A stretch of DNA of 64,000 nucleotides, from contig DATMRW010000012.1 in the NCBI GenBank assembly GCA_035565775.1, positions 318,090 to 382,089 on the forward strand, written 5' to 3'. The number at the start of each line of letters is the position of its first letter. Position 1 is the first letter of the stretch. The notes beneath the pieces were generated by a model, which saw only the letters and a program-made list of their open reading frames with translations, did not search any database and was not told the origin of the DNA. This stretch comes from PRO6 sp035565775 (GTDB lineage Bacteria > Pseudomonadota > Alphaproteobacteria > Rhizobiales > Xanthobacteraceae). Both the position numbers and the translations under genes were made by a program. Shown piece after piece: positions 29,736 to 39,190 of this stretch.

Positions 29736-30932
29736 ATGACGATATCAATTCGAGAGCCAGCAGGCCGGGACGAACCGCATCAGGCGCCGCCGCCGCGTCG
29801 GCCGGTGCGCACGACACGCTGGTTCATCATTGTCGGCATTCTGCTGGCGCTGCTGGTTGGCGGCATCTGGGGCTTCAACGCCTTCCGCAGCCGGATGATC
29901 GCGCAGTTCTTTGCCTCGAACAAGCCGCCGCCGGTCTCGGTCGCGGTTGCCGAGGCGAAGTCCGAAGTGGTGCCCAATCTCCTGACCGCGGTTGGCGATC
30001 TCGCCGCCGTCCATCAGGTGAACGTGACCTCGGACGTCAACGGCCGCGTGACGAAGGTTCTGTTCGGCGCGGGCTCGCAGGTGAAGGCGGGCGATCCCTT
30101 GGTGCAGCTGTTCGACGATCCAGATCGCGCCGACCTCGCCAGCTACAAGGCGCAGGCGCTCGCCGCGGAACTGGCGCTCGATCGCGCCAAGCAACTCGCC
30201 TCGCGCCAGTTCGGCCCGCAGGCGACGGTGGATCAGGCGCAGGCGGTCTATGACCAGGCCAATGCCGGCATCGCCAAGACCGAGGCGATCATTTCGCAGA
30301 AGCTGGTGCGCGCGCCGTTCGACGGCGTGCTCGGCGTGCGTCATGTCGAGGTCGGCCAGTTTATGAGCGCCGGCACCCAGATCGTGACGCTCACCGATCT
30401 GTCGCGGCTGTTCGCGAACTTCACCGTGACGGAAAAGGATTCCGCCACGCTTGCGGTCGGCCAGACCGTGCGCGTCGTCGTCGACGCCTATCCCGGCCGC
30501 ACTTTCGAGGGCAAGATCACCACCATCGAGCCACAGATCAGCACGGAAACCCGCAACATCCGCGTGCAGGCGACCCTCGACAACCCGGGCAACATTCTGA
30601 AGCCGGGCATGTTCACCACCATCACTGTGGTGCTGCCCGACAAGCCTGCGGTGATCACCGTGCCGGAGACGGCGGTCGAATACACGCTCTATGGCGACTC
30701 GGTCTATCGCATCGTCGAGAAGAAGGGCGATGACGGCAAGGCCTCGCTGTCCGTCGAGCGCACGTTCGTCAAGACGGGGAATCGCGTGCATGGCCGGGCA
30801 GTGATCGAGCGCGGCATCAATGCGGGCGACCGCGTGGTGGCCGTCGGTCAGCTCAAGCTGCAGTCGGGCGCCGCCGTGACGATCTCGACCGATCCGCTCC
30901 CGCCGATCCCGGCGAAGCCTCCGCTTAACTGA
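29736..30932 (+). CDS. RND efflux periplasmic adaptor (membrane fusion protein)
   Basis: A 398-aa HlyD/AcrA-type adaptor. One membrane anchor lies near residues 28-48 (IIVGILLALLVGGIWGF). The biotinyl/lipoyl halves are visible as VTSDVNGRVTKVLFGAGSQVKAGDPLVQL and LVRAPFDGVLGVRHVEVGQF, flanking the alpha-helical hairpin rich in Ala and Gln. It bridges the RND pump to an outer-membrane channel; no TolC homologue is in the window. The ATG at 29736 starts one base after the TetR stop; a GTG at 29727 is possible. Confidence 0.93.
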   Translation: MTISIREPAGRDEPHQAPPPRRPVRTTRWFIIVGILLALLVGGIWGFNAFRSRMIAQFFASNKPPPVSVAVAEAKSEVVPNLLTAVGDLAAVHQVNVTSDVNGRVTKVLFGAGSQVKAGDPLVQLFDDPDRADLASYKAQALAAELALDRAKQLASRQFGPQATVDQAQAVYDQANAGIAKTEAIISQKLVRAPFDGVLGVRHVEVGQFMSAGTQIVTLTDLSRLFANFTVTEKDSATLAVGQTVRVVVDAYPGRTFEGKITTIEPQISTETRNIRVQATLDNPGNILKPGMFTTITVVLPDKPAVITVPETAVEYTLYGDSVYRIVEKKGDDGKASLSVERTFVKTGNRVHGRAVIERGINAGDRVVAVGQLKLQSGAAVTISTDPLPPIPAKPPLN

Positions 30933-30956
30933 CGTCCGATCACGGAGCGCCTGATC

Positions 30957-33900
30957 ATGGCATTTACCGATATCTTCATCAGGCGCCCGGTGCTTGCCCT
31001 GGTCGTCAGCCTGCTCATTCTGCTGATCGGACTGCGGGCCGCGACCGATCTGCCGGTGCGGCAATATCCCAAGCTGTCGAATACGGTGGTGACCGTCACC
31101 ACCGTCTATCCCGGCGCATCGCCCGAACTGATGCAGGGCTTCATCACCACGCCGCTCGAACAGGCGGTGGCGGCGGCCGAAGGCGTCGACTACATCACCT
31201 CGTCCTCGGTGCAGGGCCAGAGCGTGATCCAGGTCTACGTCAAGCTCAACTTCGACCCGAACCAGGCGCTGACCGAGGTGATGTCGAAGGTGAACTCGGT
31301 TCGCTATCTCATCCCGCGCGAGGCGAACGACCCGGTGATCCTGAAATCCACCGGCGAGACGACGGCGGTGATGTATATCGGCTTCTCCAGCAATGAGCTG
31401 TCGGGCTCCGCGGTATCCGACTATCTCACCCGCGTGGTGCAGCCGATCCTGTCCACGGTCGATGGCGTAGCCTCGGCGGACATTCTGGGCGGCCAGACCT
31501 TTGCGATGCGCATCTGGCTCGATCCGGTGCGGATGGCCGGACGCAATGTCTCCGCCAATGACGTGGTGCTCGCCATCCAGGCGAACAACTACCAGGCGGC
31601 CGCCGGTCAATCCAAGGGCTACTACATCGTCTCCAACGTCTCGACGAACACCGACCTTCAGGACGTCAGCCAGTTCAAGCGGATGATCGTCAAGTCGAAG
31701 GACGGCGGCTTCGTGCGGATGGAGGACATCGCGACGGTCGAGCTCGCTGCGCAGAGCACGGACGCGAGCGTGGCGTTCAGCGGCGAGTCCGCGATCTTCA
31801 TCGGCATTCAGGCGACCCCGCAGGGCAACCCGCTCAATATCGTGAAGGGCGTTCGCGCGCTGTTCCCGGATCTTGAGCGCAACCTGCCGCCGTCGATGAA
31901 GATGAAGGTGGCCTACGACTCCACCAAGTTCATCCAGTCGTCGATCAACGAGGTGGTGAAGACGCTTGGTGAAGCCGTCATCATCGTGATCGTGGTCATC
32001 TTCCTGTTCCTCGCCTCGCTGCGCTCGGTGATCATCCCCGTGGTGACCATCCCGTTGTCGCTGATCGGCGTGTGCAGCCTCATGCTGGCGGTCGGCTTCA
32101 GCATCAATCTGCTGACGCTGCTGGCCATGGTGCTGGCGATCGGCCTTGTGGTCGACGACGCCATCGTCGTGGTCGAAAACATCCACCGCCATCTCGAGGA
32201 GGGGCTGCCGCCCGTTCAGGCGGCGCTGAAGGGCGCCCGCGAAATCGTCGGTCCGGTGATCTCGATGACGATCACGCTCGCCGCGGTCTATGCGCCGATC
32301 GGCTTCCTCGGCGGTCTCACCGGCTCGCTTTTCCGCGAGTTCGCCTTCACGCTCGCCGGTTCGGTGATCGTGTCCGGCGTCATCGCGCTGACGCTGTCGC
32401 CGATGATGTGCTCGACGCTCCTCAAGGGCGCAGACGATGGCTGGTTTGCCCGCAAGGTCAATTCGGTCTTCGGCCGGGTGACGAACGGCTACGGCCGGAT
32501 GCTCGACCGCTCGCTCGACTATCGCATCGTCACCGGCCTGTTCGCCGTGGTCATTCTCGGTCTTGTCGGCTTCATGTATATGAACACCGCCAAGGAGCTC
32601 GCGCCCGAGGAGGATCAGGGCATCGTCTTCGCCGTTACCAAGGCGCCGAAATACGCCAACATCGACTACGCGAATTTCTACAGCGCTAAGGCCGACCAGG
32701 TGTTCGCCTCGTTCCCCGAGACGGATCTGCGCTTCATCATCAACGGCATCAACGGCCCGAACAACGGCATCGCCGGCATGCTGCTCAAGCCGTGGGACGA
32801 GCGCAAGCGGTCGTCGACGCAGCTCAAGCCGCTGGTGCAGCAGGGGCTCAGCAAGATCGAGGGCATCAACGCCTTCGCCTTCAACCTGCCGCCGTTGCCC
32901 GGAAACCCGGGCGGCCTGCCAGTGCAGATGGTGATCTACTCGACGACGGGTTTTCAGACCGTCTATGAGGAGATGAACAAGATCAAGGACGCCGCGCGCA
33001 AGAGCGGCCTGTTCATCGCCGTCGACAGCGACCTCGACTTCAACCAGCCTGTGGTGCGGGTGAAGATCGACCGCTCGAAGGCCAGCGACCTCGGCATCAC
33101 CATGCAGCAGATCGGCGGCACGCTCGCGACGCTGCTGGGCGGCAACTACATCAACCGCTTCAATCTCGAGGGCCGCTCCTATCAGGTGATCCCGCAGGTG
33201 CCGCGCGAGAAGCGGATCTCGCCGGAGTCGCTGGCGGGCTACTTCATCGGAACCCCGAGCGGCCAGCAGGTGCCGCTTGCAACCGTCGTTTCGATTGAAA
33301 CTGGCACTGACCCGAACGCGCTGACGCACTACAACCAGCTCAACTCTGCCACCTTCCAGGCGGTGCCGATGCCGGGCGTCACGATGGGGCATGCGGTTGA
33401 CTTCCTAGAGAGCGCTGCGAAAAAGCTGCCGTCCGGCTTTAGCCACGACTATCTGGCGGACAGCCGGCAGTATGTGAAGGAAGGCAACCAGCTCGCGATC
33501 GCCTTCGGCTTCGCGCTGATCATCATCTTCCTGGTGCTGGCGGCGCAGTTCGAAAGCCTGCGTGACCCGCTCGTCATCCTCATCAGTGTTCCGATGGCGA
33601 TCTCGGGTGCGTTGGTGCCGCTGTTCTTCGGCGTCGCGACCATGAACATCTACACGCAGGTCGGCTTGCTGACCCTGATCGGCCTCATCAGCAAGCACGG
33701 CATTCTCATGGTCGAGTTTGCCAACGAGCTCCAGATCAGCAAGCGCCTCGACCGCCGCGCGGCGATCGAGGAGGCGGCCCGGGTGCGGCTCCGCCCGATT
33801 CTGATGACGACGGCGGCGATGGTGGCGGGTCTTCTGCCGCTGCTGACGGCGTCGGGCGCGGGCGCGGCGAGCCGATTCTCCATCGGTCTTGTGGTCGTGT

Positions 33901-34043
33901 CCGGCATGCTGATCGGCACGCTGTTCACGCTGTTCGTGCTGCCGGCGGTCTACACCGCGATCGCGACCGACCACCGCGCCGCGGCGAGCTCGAAACGCAG
34001 CCGGCAGATCGCCGAGTTCGACATGGAAACCCGCGGGGCCTGA
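30957..34043 (+). CDS. RND efflux pump inner-membrane permease (HAE1 type)
   Basis: A 1,028-aa proton-driven exporter with the AcrB-like layout: a first helix after FIRRPVLALVVSLLILLIGL, two large periplasmic loops and twelve membrane helices. VVDDAIVVVENIHRH holds the paired Asp residues of helix 4 used in proton relay. PVRQYPKL and YPGASPELMQGFITTPLEQ are family markers. It probably exports drugs or other amphiphiles with the adaptor upstream. A large antisense reading frame over it is a codon-bias artefact. Confidence 0.95.
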   Translation: MAFTDIFIRRPVLALVVSLLILLIGLRAATDLPVRQYPKLSNTVVTVTTVYPGASPELMQGFITTPLEQAVAAAEGVDYITSSSVQGQSVIQVYVKLNFDPNQALTEVMSKVNSVRYLIPREANDPVILKSTGETTAVMYIGFSSNELSGSAVSDYLTRVVQPILSTVDGVASADILGGQTFAMRIWLDPVRMAGRNVSANDVVLAIQANNYQAAAGQSKGYYIVSNVSTNTDLQDVSQFKRMIVKSKDGGFVRMEDIATVELAAQSTDASVAFSGESAIFIGIQATPQGNPLNIVKGVRALFPDLERNLPPSMKMKVAYDSTKFIQSSINEVVKTLGEAVIIVIVVIFLFLASLRSVIIPVVTIPLSLIGVCSLMLAVGFSINLLTLLAMVLAIGLVVDDAIVVVENIHRHLEEGLPPVQAALKGAREIVGPVISMTITLAAVYAPIGFLGGLTGSLFREFAFTLAGSVIVSGVIALTLSPMMCSTLLKGADDGWFARKVNSVFGRVTNGYGRMLDRSLDYRIVTGLFAVVILGLVGFMYMNTAKELAPEEDQGIVFAVTKAPKYANIDYANFYSAKADQVFASFPETDLRFIINGINGPNNGIAGMLLKPWDERKRSSTQLKPLVQQGLSKIEGINAFAFNLPPLPGNPGGLPVQMVIYSTTGFQTVYEEMNKIKDAARKSGLFIAVDSDLDFNQPVVRVKIDRSKASDLGITMQQIGGTLATLLGGNYINRFNLEGRSYQVIPQVPREKRISPESLAGYFIGTPSGQQVPLATVVSIETGTDPNALTHYNQLNSATFQAVPMPGVTMGHAVDFLESAAKKLPSGFSHDYLADSRQYVKEGNQLAIAFGFALIIIFLVLAAQFESLRDPLVILISVPMAISGALVPLFFGVATMNIYTQVGLLTLIGLISKHGILMVEFANELQISKRLDRRAAIEEAARVRLRPILMTTAAMVAGLLPLLTASGAGAASRFSIGLVVVSGMLIGTLFTLFVLPAVYTAIATDHRAAASSKRSRQIAEFDMETRGA

Positions 34044-34054
34044 GCCCTGCCTGC

Positions 34055-34082
34055 GGCGGCGCCTCAGCCTTGATGCGCCGCC
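34055..34082. terminator. Stem-loop at the convergent RND/LysR junction
   Basis: GGCGGCGC and GCGCCGCC form an 8-bp GC-only stem around a 12-nt loop that includes the LysR stop codon. No T-tract follows. The position between convergent genes suggests a termination role. Confidence 0.45.
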
Positions 34083-34960
34083 GTCGTCAGCCAATCGCGG
34101 AAGGCCTTCAGCTTCGGCGGGTCGGGCCTGTCAGCAGGTGACACCAGATAGAAGCCGGCATTGGCGGGCAACTTGATCTTGAACGGCGCAACCAGCCGCC
34201 CGGTGGCAAGATCTGTCGCGACATAAGTGGTGCGGCCGATCGCGACGCCCAGCCCGTCGACCGCGGCCTGAACCGTCATCAATTGCAGATCGAAGCTCAA
34301 TCGCGGGCCATCGAGCAGCGTCAGCGGCAGGTCGGCCGCCGTCAGCCACAATTGCCAGTCCTCGCTTGCGCCGACCATGGTGTGCAGCAAGACATGGTGC
34401 GCGAGATCCTTTGGCTCGCGCAGCGGGTGTGCGCCGCTTAGGAGCGCAGGGCTGCAGACCGGGAAAAGCTCGTCCGCCATCAGCCAGTCGGCGCGCACGT
34501 CGGGCCAGCCGCCGACACCGTAGCGGATTGCGACATCGACATCATCGCGCGCGAAATCGACCAGAGTTGTCGATGACGTAATCCGCACATCCATGCCGGG
34601 ATGGGCTTCATGAAAATTCGCCAGCTTCGGCAGCAGCCACTTCGAGGCGAATGACGCGAGCGTGCTGACGGTGAGGATGCGGGCGCTGTCCTTGCGCATC
34701 AGCCGCTCCGTCGCAAGGCGCAGGTCCTGAAATGCCGATCGCACGCCGGGCAGGTAGTCCATGCCCTCGCGCGTCAGGGTGAGGGCGCGGGTGTGGCGGT
34801 GGAACAGGCGGACGCCGAGTTCTTCCTCGAGCCTGCGGATCTGGTGGCTGATCGCGGTCTGGGTGACGTTCAGCTCCGCCGCCGCGGTCGTGAAGCTGAG
34901 GTGCCGCGCGGTGGCCTCGAATGCGCGCAATCCGTTCAGCGAAGGCAATCGAGCGTTCAT
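34064..34960 (-). CDS. LysR family transcriptional regulator (GcvA-like)
   Basis: A 298-aa regulator. The winged HTH (residues about 6-65) reads LNGLRAFEATARHLSFTTAA, NVTQTAISHQIRRLEEELG and LFHRHTRALTLT, very close to the GcvA subgroup. The effector domain follows (LLPKLANFHEAHPGMDVRI). It diverges from a DUF1127/GNAT pair and has a near-perfect palindrome 15 bp upstream of its ATG, so it probably regulates itself and that pair. Its 3' end overlaps a stem-loop shared with the RND pump gene. Confidence 0.93.
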   Translation of the reverse strand: MNARLPSLNGLRAFEATARHLSFTTAAAELNVTQTAISHQIRRLEEELGVRLFHRHTRALTLTREGMDYLPGVRSAFQDLRLATERLMRKDSARILTVSTLASFASKWLLPKLANFHEAHPGMDVRITSSTTLVDFARDDVDVAIRYGVGGWPDVRADWLMADELFPVCSPALLSGAHPLREPKDLAHHVLLHTMVGASEDWQLWLTAADLPLTLLDGPRLSFDLQLMTVQAAVDGLGVAIGRTTYVATDLATGRLVAPFKIKLPANAGFYLVSPADRPDPPKLKAFRDWLTTAAHQG

Positions 34961-34974
34961 CGGACTGGCCTCGC

Positions 34975-34989
34975 ATGAGATTATGTCAT
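34975..34989. promoter_or_regulatory. Candidate LysR-type operator (T-N11-A)
   Basis: ATGAGATTATGTCAT reads almost identically on both strands (only one pair and the centre differ) and contains a T-N11-A motif, the hallmark of LysR boxes. It lies between the LysR gene and the divergent DUF1127 gene. Confidence 0.55.
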
Positions 34990-35071
34990 CAGTCTCGGGA
35001 TAAAGTGTCGTTTGTCAAGGTCGGCTCTGGGGCGCATCTTTGGCTCCAACTGGTGGTCAGGGAGACGGAGC

Positions 35072-35281
35072 ATGACCCGGCATTTGATCCCATCGATGAC
35101 AAATCATCATCCTCATTGGCACTTGAGCCAGGCGGACCTGCGCAGCCTCTTCAAAACCTGGCGCTCGCGGGCAATCGCTCGGCGCGAACTGGCGCGGTTT
35201 ACTGAGCGGGATTTCCACGACATCGGCCTGACCTGGGATGACGTTGAGCGCGAGGTCAGGAAGCCGTTCTGGCGGAGTTAG
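35072..35281 (+). CDS. DUF1127 domain small protein
   Basis: A 69-aa protein whose C-terminal half carries the DUF1127 (YjiS-like) pattern: TWRSRAIARRELARFTERDFHDIGLTWDDVEREVRKPFW. Members are small Arg-rich proteins of uncertain role; some affect phosphate or stress responses or bind RNA in alphaproteobacteria. GGAGACGGAG precedes the ATG at 35072. It is followed after 4 bp by a GNAT gene, probably in one transcript, and diverges from the LysR regulator. Confidence 0.88.
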   Translation: MTRHLIPSMTNHHPHWHLSQADLRSLFKTWRSRAIARRELARFTERDFHDIGLTWDDVEREVRKPFWRS

Positions 35282-35285
35282 GCCG

Positions 35286-35924
35286 ATGCTTGGCGCAACC
35301 AATACGGCCCCGGTTGTATGGGGAGTAACGGCGCTTGCGCTCCTGCAACTGGGGCACGTGATGCTGCTAGACGATGGCACGCCGCTGGTGACACGATTTA
35401 TCGAGCGTGGCGATGCGGCTGCGCTCCAGGAATACGTCCGGTCGCTGTCGCAGCTCTCGCGCTCGAGCCGCTTTCTCGGTGCCGCAAGCGAGCTGCCACG
35501 GAGCGAACTCGAACAATCCCTGCGCGTGGGAGACGGCGGGCGCTTTTCGCTGATTGCCGAGATCACCGTGGGCGGCGTTCCGCATATCGTCGCCGAGGCG
35601 CGTTACGCGCTCAACGGGCAGGACAATTCGGTCGAGATCGCGCTGTCGATTCACGATCAATGGCAGCGGCACGGGATCGGCATGGCGATCATGTCCGATC
35701 TGGAATGCCGTGCGGCGGCGCTCAACGCCGACAGCGTGTTCGGCGACATGCTCGGCACCAATGCCGGAATGCGCGCGCTCGCGGCGAAGCGCGGCTACGC
35801 CTTCGAGCGGACGCCAGGGGACTGGCGGCTGCTTCGCTTCCGCAAAAGCGTCACTGCGCTCCATGGCCAACCGTGCGTCTGCCTTGCTGAGGCGCGGGTA
35901 CCGGGTGCCGTTGTGCGCTCATGA
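35286..35924 (+). CDS. GNAT family N-acetyltransferase
   Basis: A 212-aa protein. The conserved acetyl-CoA region is visible as IALSIHDQWQRHGIGMAIM (motif A, QxxGxG-like QRHGIG) and the C-terminal LAAKRGYAFERT. The substrate is not known. The ATG at 35286 lies 4 bp after the DUF1127 stop with GGAG 6 nt upstream; a later ATG at 35361 would trim a 25-residue stretch before the domain. Likely cotranscribed with DUF1127. Confidence 0.82.
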   Translation: MLGATNTAPVVWGVTALALLQLGHVMLLDDGTPLVTRFIERGDAAALQEYVRSLSQLSRSSRFLGAASELPRSELEQSLRVGDGGRFSLIAEITVGGVPHIVAEARYALNGQDNSVEIALSIHDQWQRHGIGMAIMSDLECRAAALNADSVFGDMLGTNAGMRALAAKRGYAFERTPGDWRLLRFRKSVTALHGQPCVCLAEARVPGAVVRS

Positions 35925-36023
35925 CCGTTGTAGCGTTTTCGCGCGGCCGCGTTTTACGGTTTGCCATTTGCTTGCGTTTGAGGCTGGATTAAAGCACGCG
36001 GTTTTCAATTCAGCGAGGGGGCG

Positions 36024-36947
36024 ATGCGGGCGGTTCTTGTCGATGCGACCGAGGAGTTTGACCGAATTGTCCGGCGGCTTCGCCGCCCTGACGATATCGA
36101 GGTGACCATCAATCTCGACCCCGATGTGAAGCCCGAGGCGCTGCCCGATGTCTTGGGCGATGCCGAGATCGCGATGATTGATCACACCTATCTGCCGACG
36201 CCGGTCGCGAAGCGTTGCCGCAGCCTCAAGCATGTCGTCTTTCTCGGCACCGGCGCGCGCAGCTACATGAACATCGAGGAATTGGCCGAACTCGGCATCG
36301 CCGTGCACATCATCAAGGGCTATGGCGACACCGCGGTCGCCGAATGCGCGATGGCGCTGATGTGGGAGGCGGCGCGGGGCATCAGCTTCATGGACCGCCG
36401 CGTGCGCAGCGGCGAATGGATCCGCGTCGAGGGCGTGCAGCTCACTGGTAAGACGCTGGGGCTGATCGGCTTCGGCGGCATCGCCGCCGAGATGGCGCGG
36501 ATGGCCAGCGGCATCGGCATGAAGGTGATCGCCTGGAATCGCACGCCGAGAACCGTCCCCGGCGTGACCTTCGTCGATCTGCCGACGCTGCTTGCGGCGA
36601 GCGATGTCGTGTCGCTGCACCTGCTCCTGAATGACGAGACGAGGGGGCTTTTGTCCCGCGAGCGCATCTTTGCGATGAAGCGCGGGGCCATTTTGGTGAA
36701 CACCGCGCGCGGCGATCTGCTCGACGAGGCGGCGTTGATCGATGCCCTCATTCAGGGGCATCTGCGCCATGCCGCCCTTGACGTATATTCTGTCGAGCCG
36801 TTGCAGCCCGGCCACCCTTTCCGCACCATGGAGAACGTTACGCTGGCTGCTCATTCGGCGTTCCGCACCCCCGAGGCCTCGGACAATCTGATTGAGGCGG
36901 CGCTGGTGCATTGCCGGCGCATTTTTGCGCAGAGCCGCGCGGCCTGA
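36024..36947 (+). CDS. D-isomer-specific 2-hydroxyacid dehydrogenase
   Basis: A 307-aa NAD(P)-dependent dehydrogenase. The nucleotide-binding motif is GLIGFGGIAAEMA, and the catalytic Arg (NTARGDLLDE), Glu (YSVEPLQPGHPF) and His (AAHSAFRTPEA) appear in order. It reduces a 2-keto acid to the D-2-hydroxy acid or the reverse; the substrate is open (phosphoglycerate, glyoxylate and others are served by this superfamily). A GAGGGGGCG stretch precedes the ATG. It stands 129 bp before an MFS transporter on the same strand. Confidence 0.9.
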   Translation: MRAVLVDATEEFDRIVRRLRRPDDIEVTINLDPDVKPEALPDVLGDAEIAMIDHTYLPTPVAKRCRSLKHVVFLGTGARSYMNIEELAELGIAVHIIKGYGDTAVAECAMALMWEAARGISFMDRRVRSGEWIRVEGVQLTGKTLGLIGFGGIAAEMARMASGIGMKVIAWNRTPRTVPGVTFVDLPTLLAASDVVSLHLLLNDETRGLLSRERIFAMKRGAILVNTARGDLLDEAALIDALIQGHLRHAALDVYSVEPLQPGHPFRTMENVTLAAHSAFRTPEASDNLIEAALVHCRRIFAQSRAA

Positions 36948-37076
36948 GAGAAGGCGGGCGCGAGCGCAACGCTCGGCGATCGAAGTGTGACCGGGGCCGA
37001 AGAATTATTCTTTGGCGCATGCCTGATCGGCAAAATCGTTCTATCGGGCGGCGGTGTGCCGGGTTAAACATCCCGC

Positions 37077-38285
37077 ATGGTCACAGTTGCTGAAGCGTTC
37101 CACGACGATACGAAGGCGCGCGCCAATGTCGCCCGCCTCGCCACCGCGCAAGCTCTGGGCGGCGCCAATGCCGCCGTCATATTCGCGACCGGCTCGATTG
37201 TCGGCGCAACTCTCGCGCCGACGCCGGCGCTCGCGACCGTTCCGATCTCGGTCTATGTTCTTGGCCTTGCCTGCGGCACGCTGCCCGCGGGCATGATCTC
37301 GCGCAGCTATGGCCGGCGAGCGGCCTTCCTGATCGGTTCGGGCTTCGGTGCGCTGTGCGGCTTTCTGGCGGCCGCCGCCATTCTCTACGCCTCGTTCTCG
37401 CTGTTCTGCGTGGCGACCCTGTTCGGCGGGTTTTACGGGGCGGTGACGCAGACCTATCGCTTTGCCGCTGCCGATGGCACCAGTCTAAAATTCCGCCCGA
37501 GGGCGGTGTCGTGGGTGATGGCGGGCGGGGTGTTCGCCGGCGTGCTGGGGCCGCAACTGGTCGAATGGACCATGAATGCGTTTCCGCCCTATCTGTTCGC
37601 CGCAAGTTTCCTCGTGCAGGCATTGGTGGCGCTGCTCGCCATGGCGGTGCTGGCAGGCGTCGATGCGCCGAGGCCAGCACAGGCCGAGCTCGCCGGCGGC
37701 CGGCCACTGCGAGAGATCGTGCGCCAGCCGCGTTTCATCGCGGCGGCGATCTGCGGCGTTGCTTCCTATGCGCTGATGAATCTCGTGATGACTTCTGCGC
37801 CGCTCGCGATGCAGACGTGCGGGCTTTCGCTCAGCGATTCAAATTTCGGCATCCAGTGGCACATCGTGGCGATGTATGGCCCGAGCTTTTTCACCGGCGG
37901 GCTGATCGCCCGTTTCGGCGCGCCCGCGGTGATCGTGCTGGGCCTCTTGCTCGAGGCGCTGGCGGCGGCGATCGGGCTCGCCGGCATCACCACGCTGCAC
38001 TTCTGGACCGGGCTGATCGTGCTCGGCCTTGGCTGGAATTTCGGTTTTGTCGGCGCAACCGCCCTGGTGCTGGAAACCCATCTGCCACAGGAGCGCAACA
38101 AGGTGCAGGCGGTCAACGATTTCCTCGTCTTCGGAACGATGGCCGTCGGCTCCTTCGCCTCGGGCAGCATTCTCGTCAATTACGGGTGGGACATGGTCAA
38201 CTGGATCGTCTTCCCCCCGGTGGCGATCGCGCTGCTCGCGCTGGCCTACGACGCCTCGACCCGCCGCCGCAGGGTGGCTGTCTAG
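37077..38285 (+). CDS. MFS transporter
   Basis: A 402-aa permease with about twelve hydrophobic segments. ISRSYGRRAAFLIGSGFG is the loop 2-3 motif (GxxxDRxGRR-like), followed by helices such as LFCVATLFGGFYGAVTQTYRF. The family assignment is clear, the cargo is not. It sits next to a 2-hydroxyacid dehydrogenase and converges, 12 bp away, with the FAH-family gene of the aromatic-degradation block. It could be an organic-acid carrier, but the sequence does not show this. Confidence 0.9.
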   Translation: MVTVAEAFHDDTKARANVARLATAQALGGANAAVIFATGSIVGATLAPTPALATVPISVYVLGLACGTLPAGMISRSYGRRAAFLIGSGFGALCGFLAAAAILYASFSLFCVATLFGGFYGAVTQTYRFAAADGTSLKFRPRAVSWVMAGGVFAGVLGPQLVEWTMNAFPPYLFAASFLVQALVALLAMAVLAGVDAPRPAQAELAGGRPLREIVRQPRFIAAAICGVASYALMNLVMTSAPLAMQTCGLSLSDSNFGIQWHIVAMYGPSFFTGGLIARFGAPAVIVLGLLLEALAAAIGLAGITTLHFWTGLIVLGLGWNFGFVGATALVLETHLPQERNKVQAVNDFLVFGTMAVGSFASGSILVNYGWDMVNWIVFPPVAIALLALAYDASTRRRRVAV

Positions 38286-38297
38286 CACGGCCGCCGC

Positions 38298-39170
38298 TCA
38301 GGTTTCGTCGACGACGCCGTTGCGCAGCACGCCGATGTTTTCGGCCGCCACCTCGATCACGTCGCCGGGCTGAAGGAAGCGCGGCGGATCGAAGCGCGCG
38401 CCCGCGCCGGTCGGTGTGCCGGTGATGATGACGTCGCCCGGTGCGAGCGTCGTGAAGGTCGAGATGTAGTTGATCAGATAGCGGAAGCCGAAGATCATCC
38501 GGCCGGTGCGGTCGTCCTGCCGCAGCTCGCCGTTGACGCGCGTGGTGAGGCGGATGTCGGCGATCTGCGCCTCGTCCCGGAAAGGAACGATCCACGGCCC
38601 GAGGCTGCCGGTCGCGTCAAAATTCTTGCCCTGCGTGACGTTGAATTTTGCGTGGCGCACCCAGTCGCGGATCGTGCCTTCATTGCACAGCGTGACGGCG
38701 GCGACGTGATCGAGCGCGTTCGCCTCCGGGATGTGGCGGCCGCCCTTGCCGATGATGAGCACGACCTCGCCCTCGTAGTCGAGCTGCGATGATGCCTTCG
38801 GCCGCACCAAGGGGGCTTCGTGGCCGACGAAGGAGCGCGGCGTTCGCATGAACATGCTGGGAAATTTTGGCGCGGCCTGGCCGTCCTTGTATTCCTCGTT
38901 GCGGTCCGGGTAGTTGACGCCGATGCAGATAATTTTTTCCGGCGTCGGGATCGGCGGCTGCCAGATAATCTCGCCAGGCGCGAAATCGGCTTCAAAGCCT
39001 GCGGCCTCTTCGGCAAGCCGGCGCAGCGCCCCAGCCTCGATCACGTGGCGCAATGTCGGCATCGCCGCGCCGTGGCGCGCGGAAAGGTCGACGATGCCAC
39101 GATCGGTGACAGCGCCGTAACGCTGCGTGCCAGCGGCGGTGAAGGTAGCAAGGCGGCCATAGTCGGGCAT
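38298..39170 (-). CDS. Fumarylacetoacetate hydrolase (FAH) family protein
   Basis: A 290-aa enzyme. IICIGVNYPDRNEEY, LDYEGEVVLIIGKGGR (acidic metal ligands E-x-E), DWVRHAKFNVTQGKNFD and IITGTPTGAG are the family's landmarks. Members hydrolyse or decarboxylate/isomerise beta-diketo or 2-oxo-ene acids from aromatic ring cleavage. It follows the extradiol dioxygenase by 20 bp on the same strand, so a role late in homoprotocatechuate meta-cleavage (HpaG-like) is plausible, but it could act on another substrate. Confidence 0.88.
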   Translation of the reverse strand: MPDYGRLATFTAAGTQRYGAVTDRGIVDLSARHGAAMPTLRHVIEAGALRRLAEEAAGFEADFAPGEIIWQPPIPTPEKIICIGVNYPDRNEEYKDGQAAPKFPSMFMRTPRSFVGHEAPLVRPKASSQLDYEGEVVLIIGKGGRHIPEANALDHVAAVTLCNEGTIRDWVRHAKFNVTQGKNFDATGSLGPWIVPFRDEAQIADIRLTTRVNGELRQDDRTGRMIFGFRYLINYISTFTTLAPGDVIITGTPTGAGARFDPPRFLQPGDVIEVAAENIGVLRNGVVDET

Positions 39171-39190
39171 GGACTTTTCCTCTTGCCGCG

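Noticed and set aside
29745..33392. 1,215-codon open frame on the minus strand across the efflux adaptor and RND pump genes
   Set aside because: It lies opposite two well-supported genes, is extremely rich in His, Arg, Asp and Gln, and has no recognisable domain. It reflects GC-biased codon use on the coding strand.
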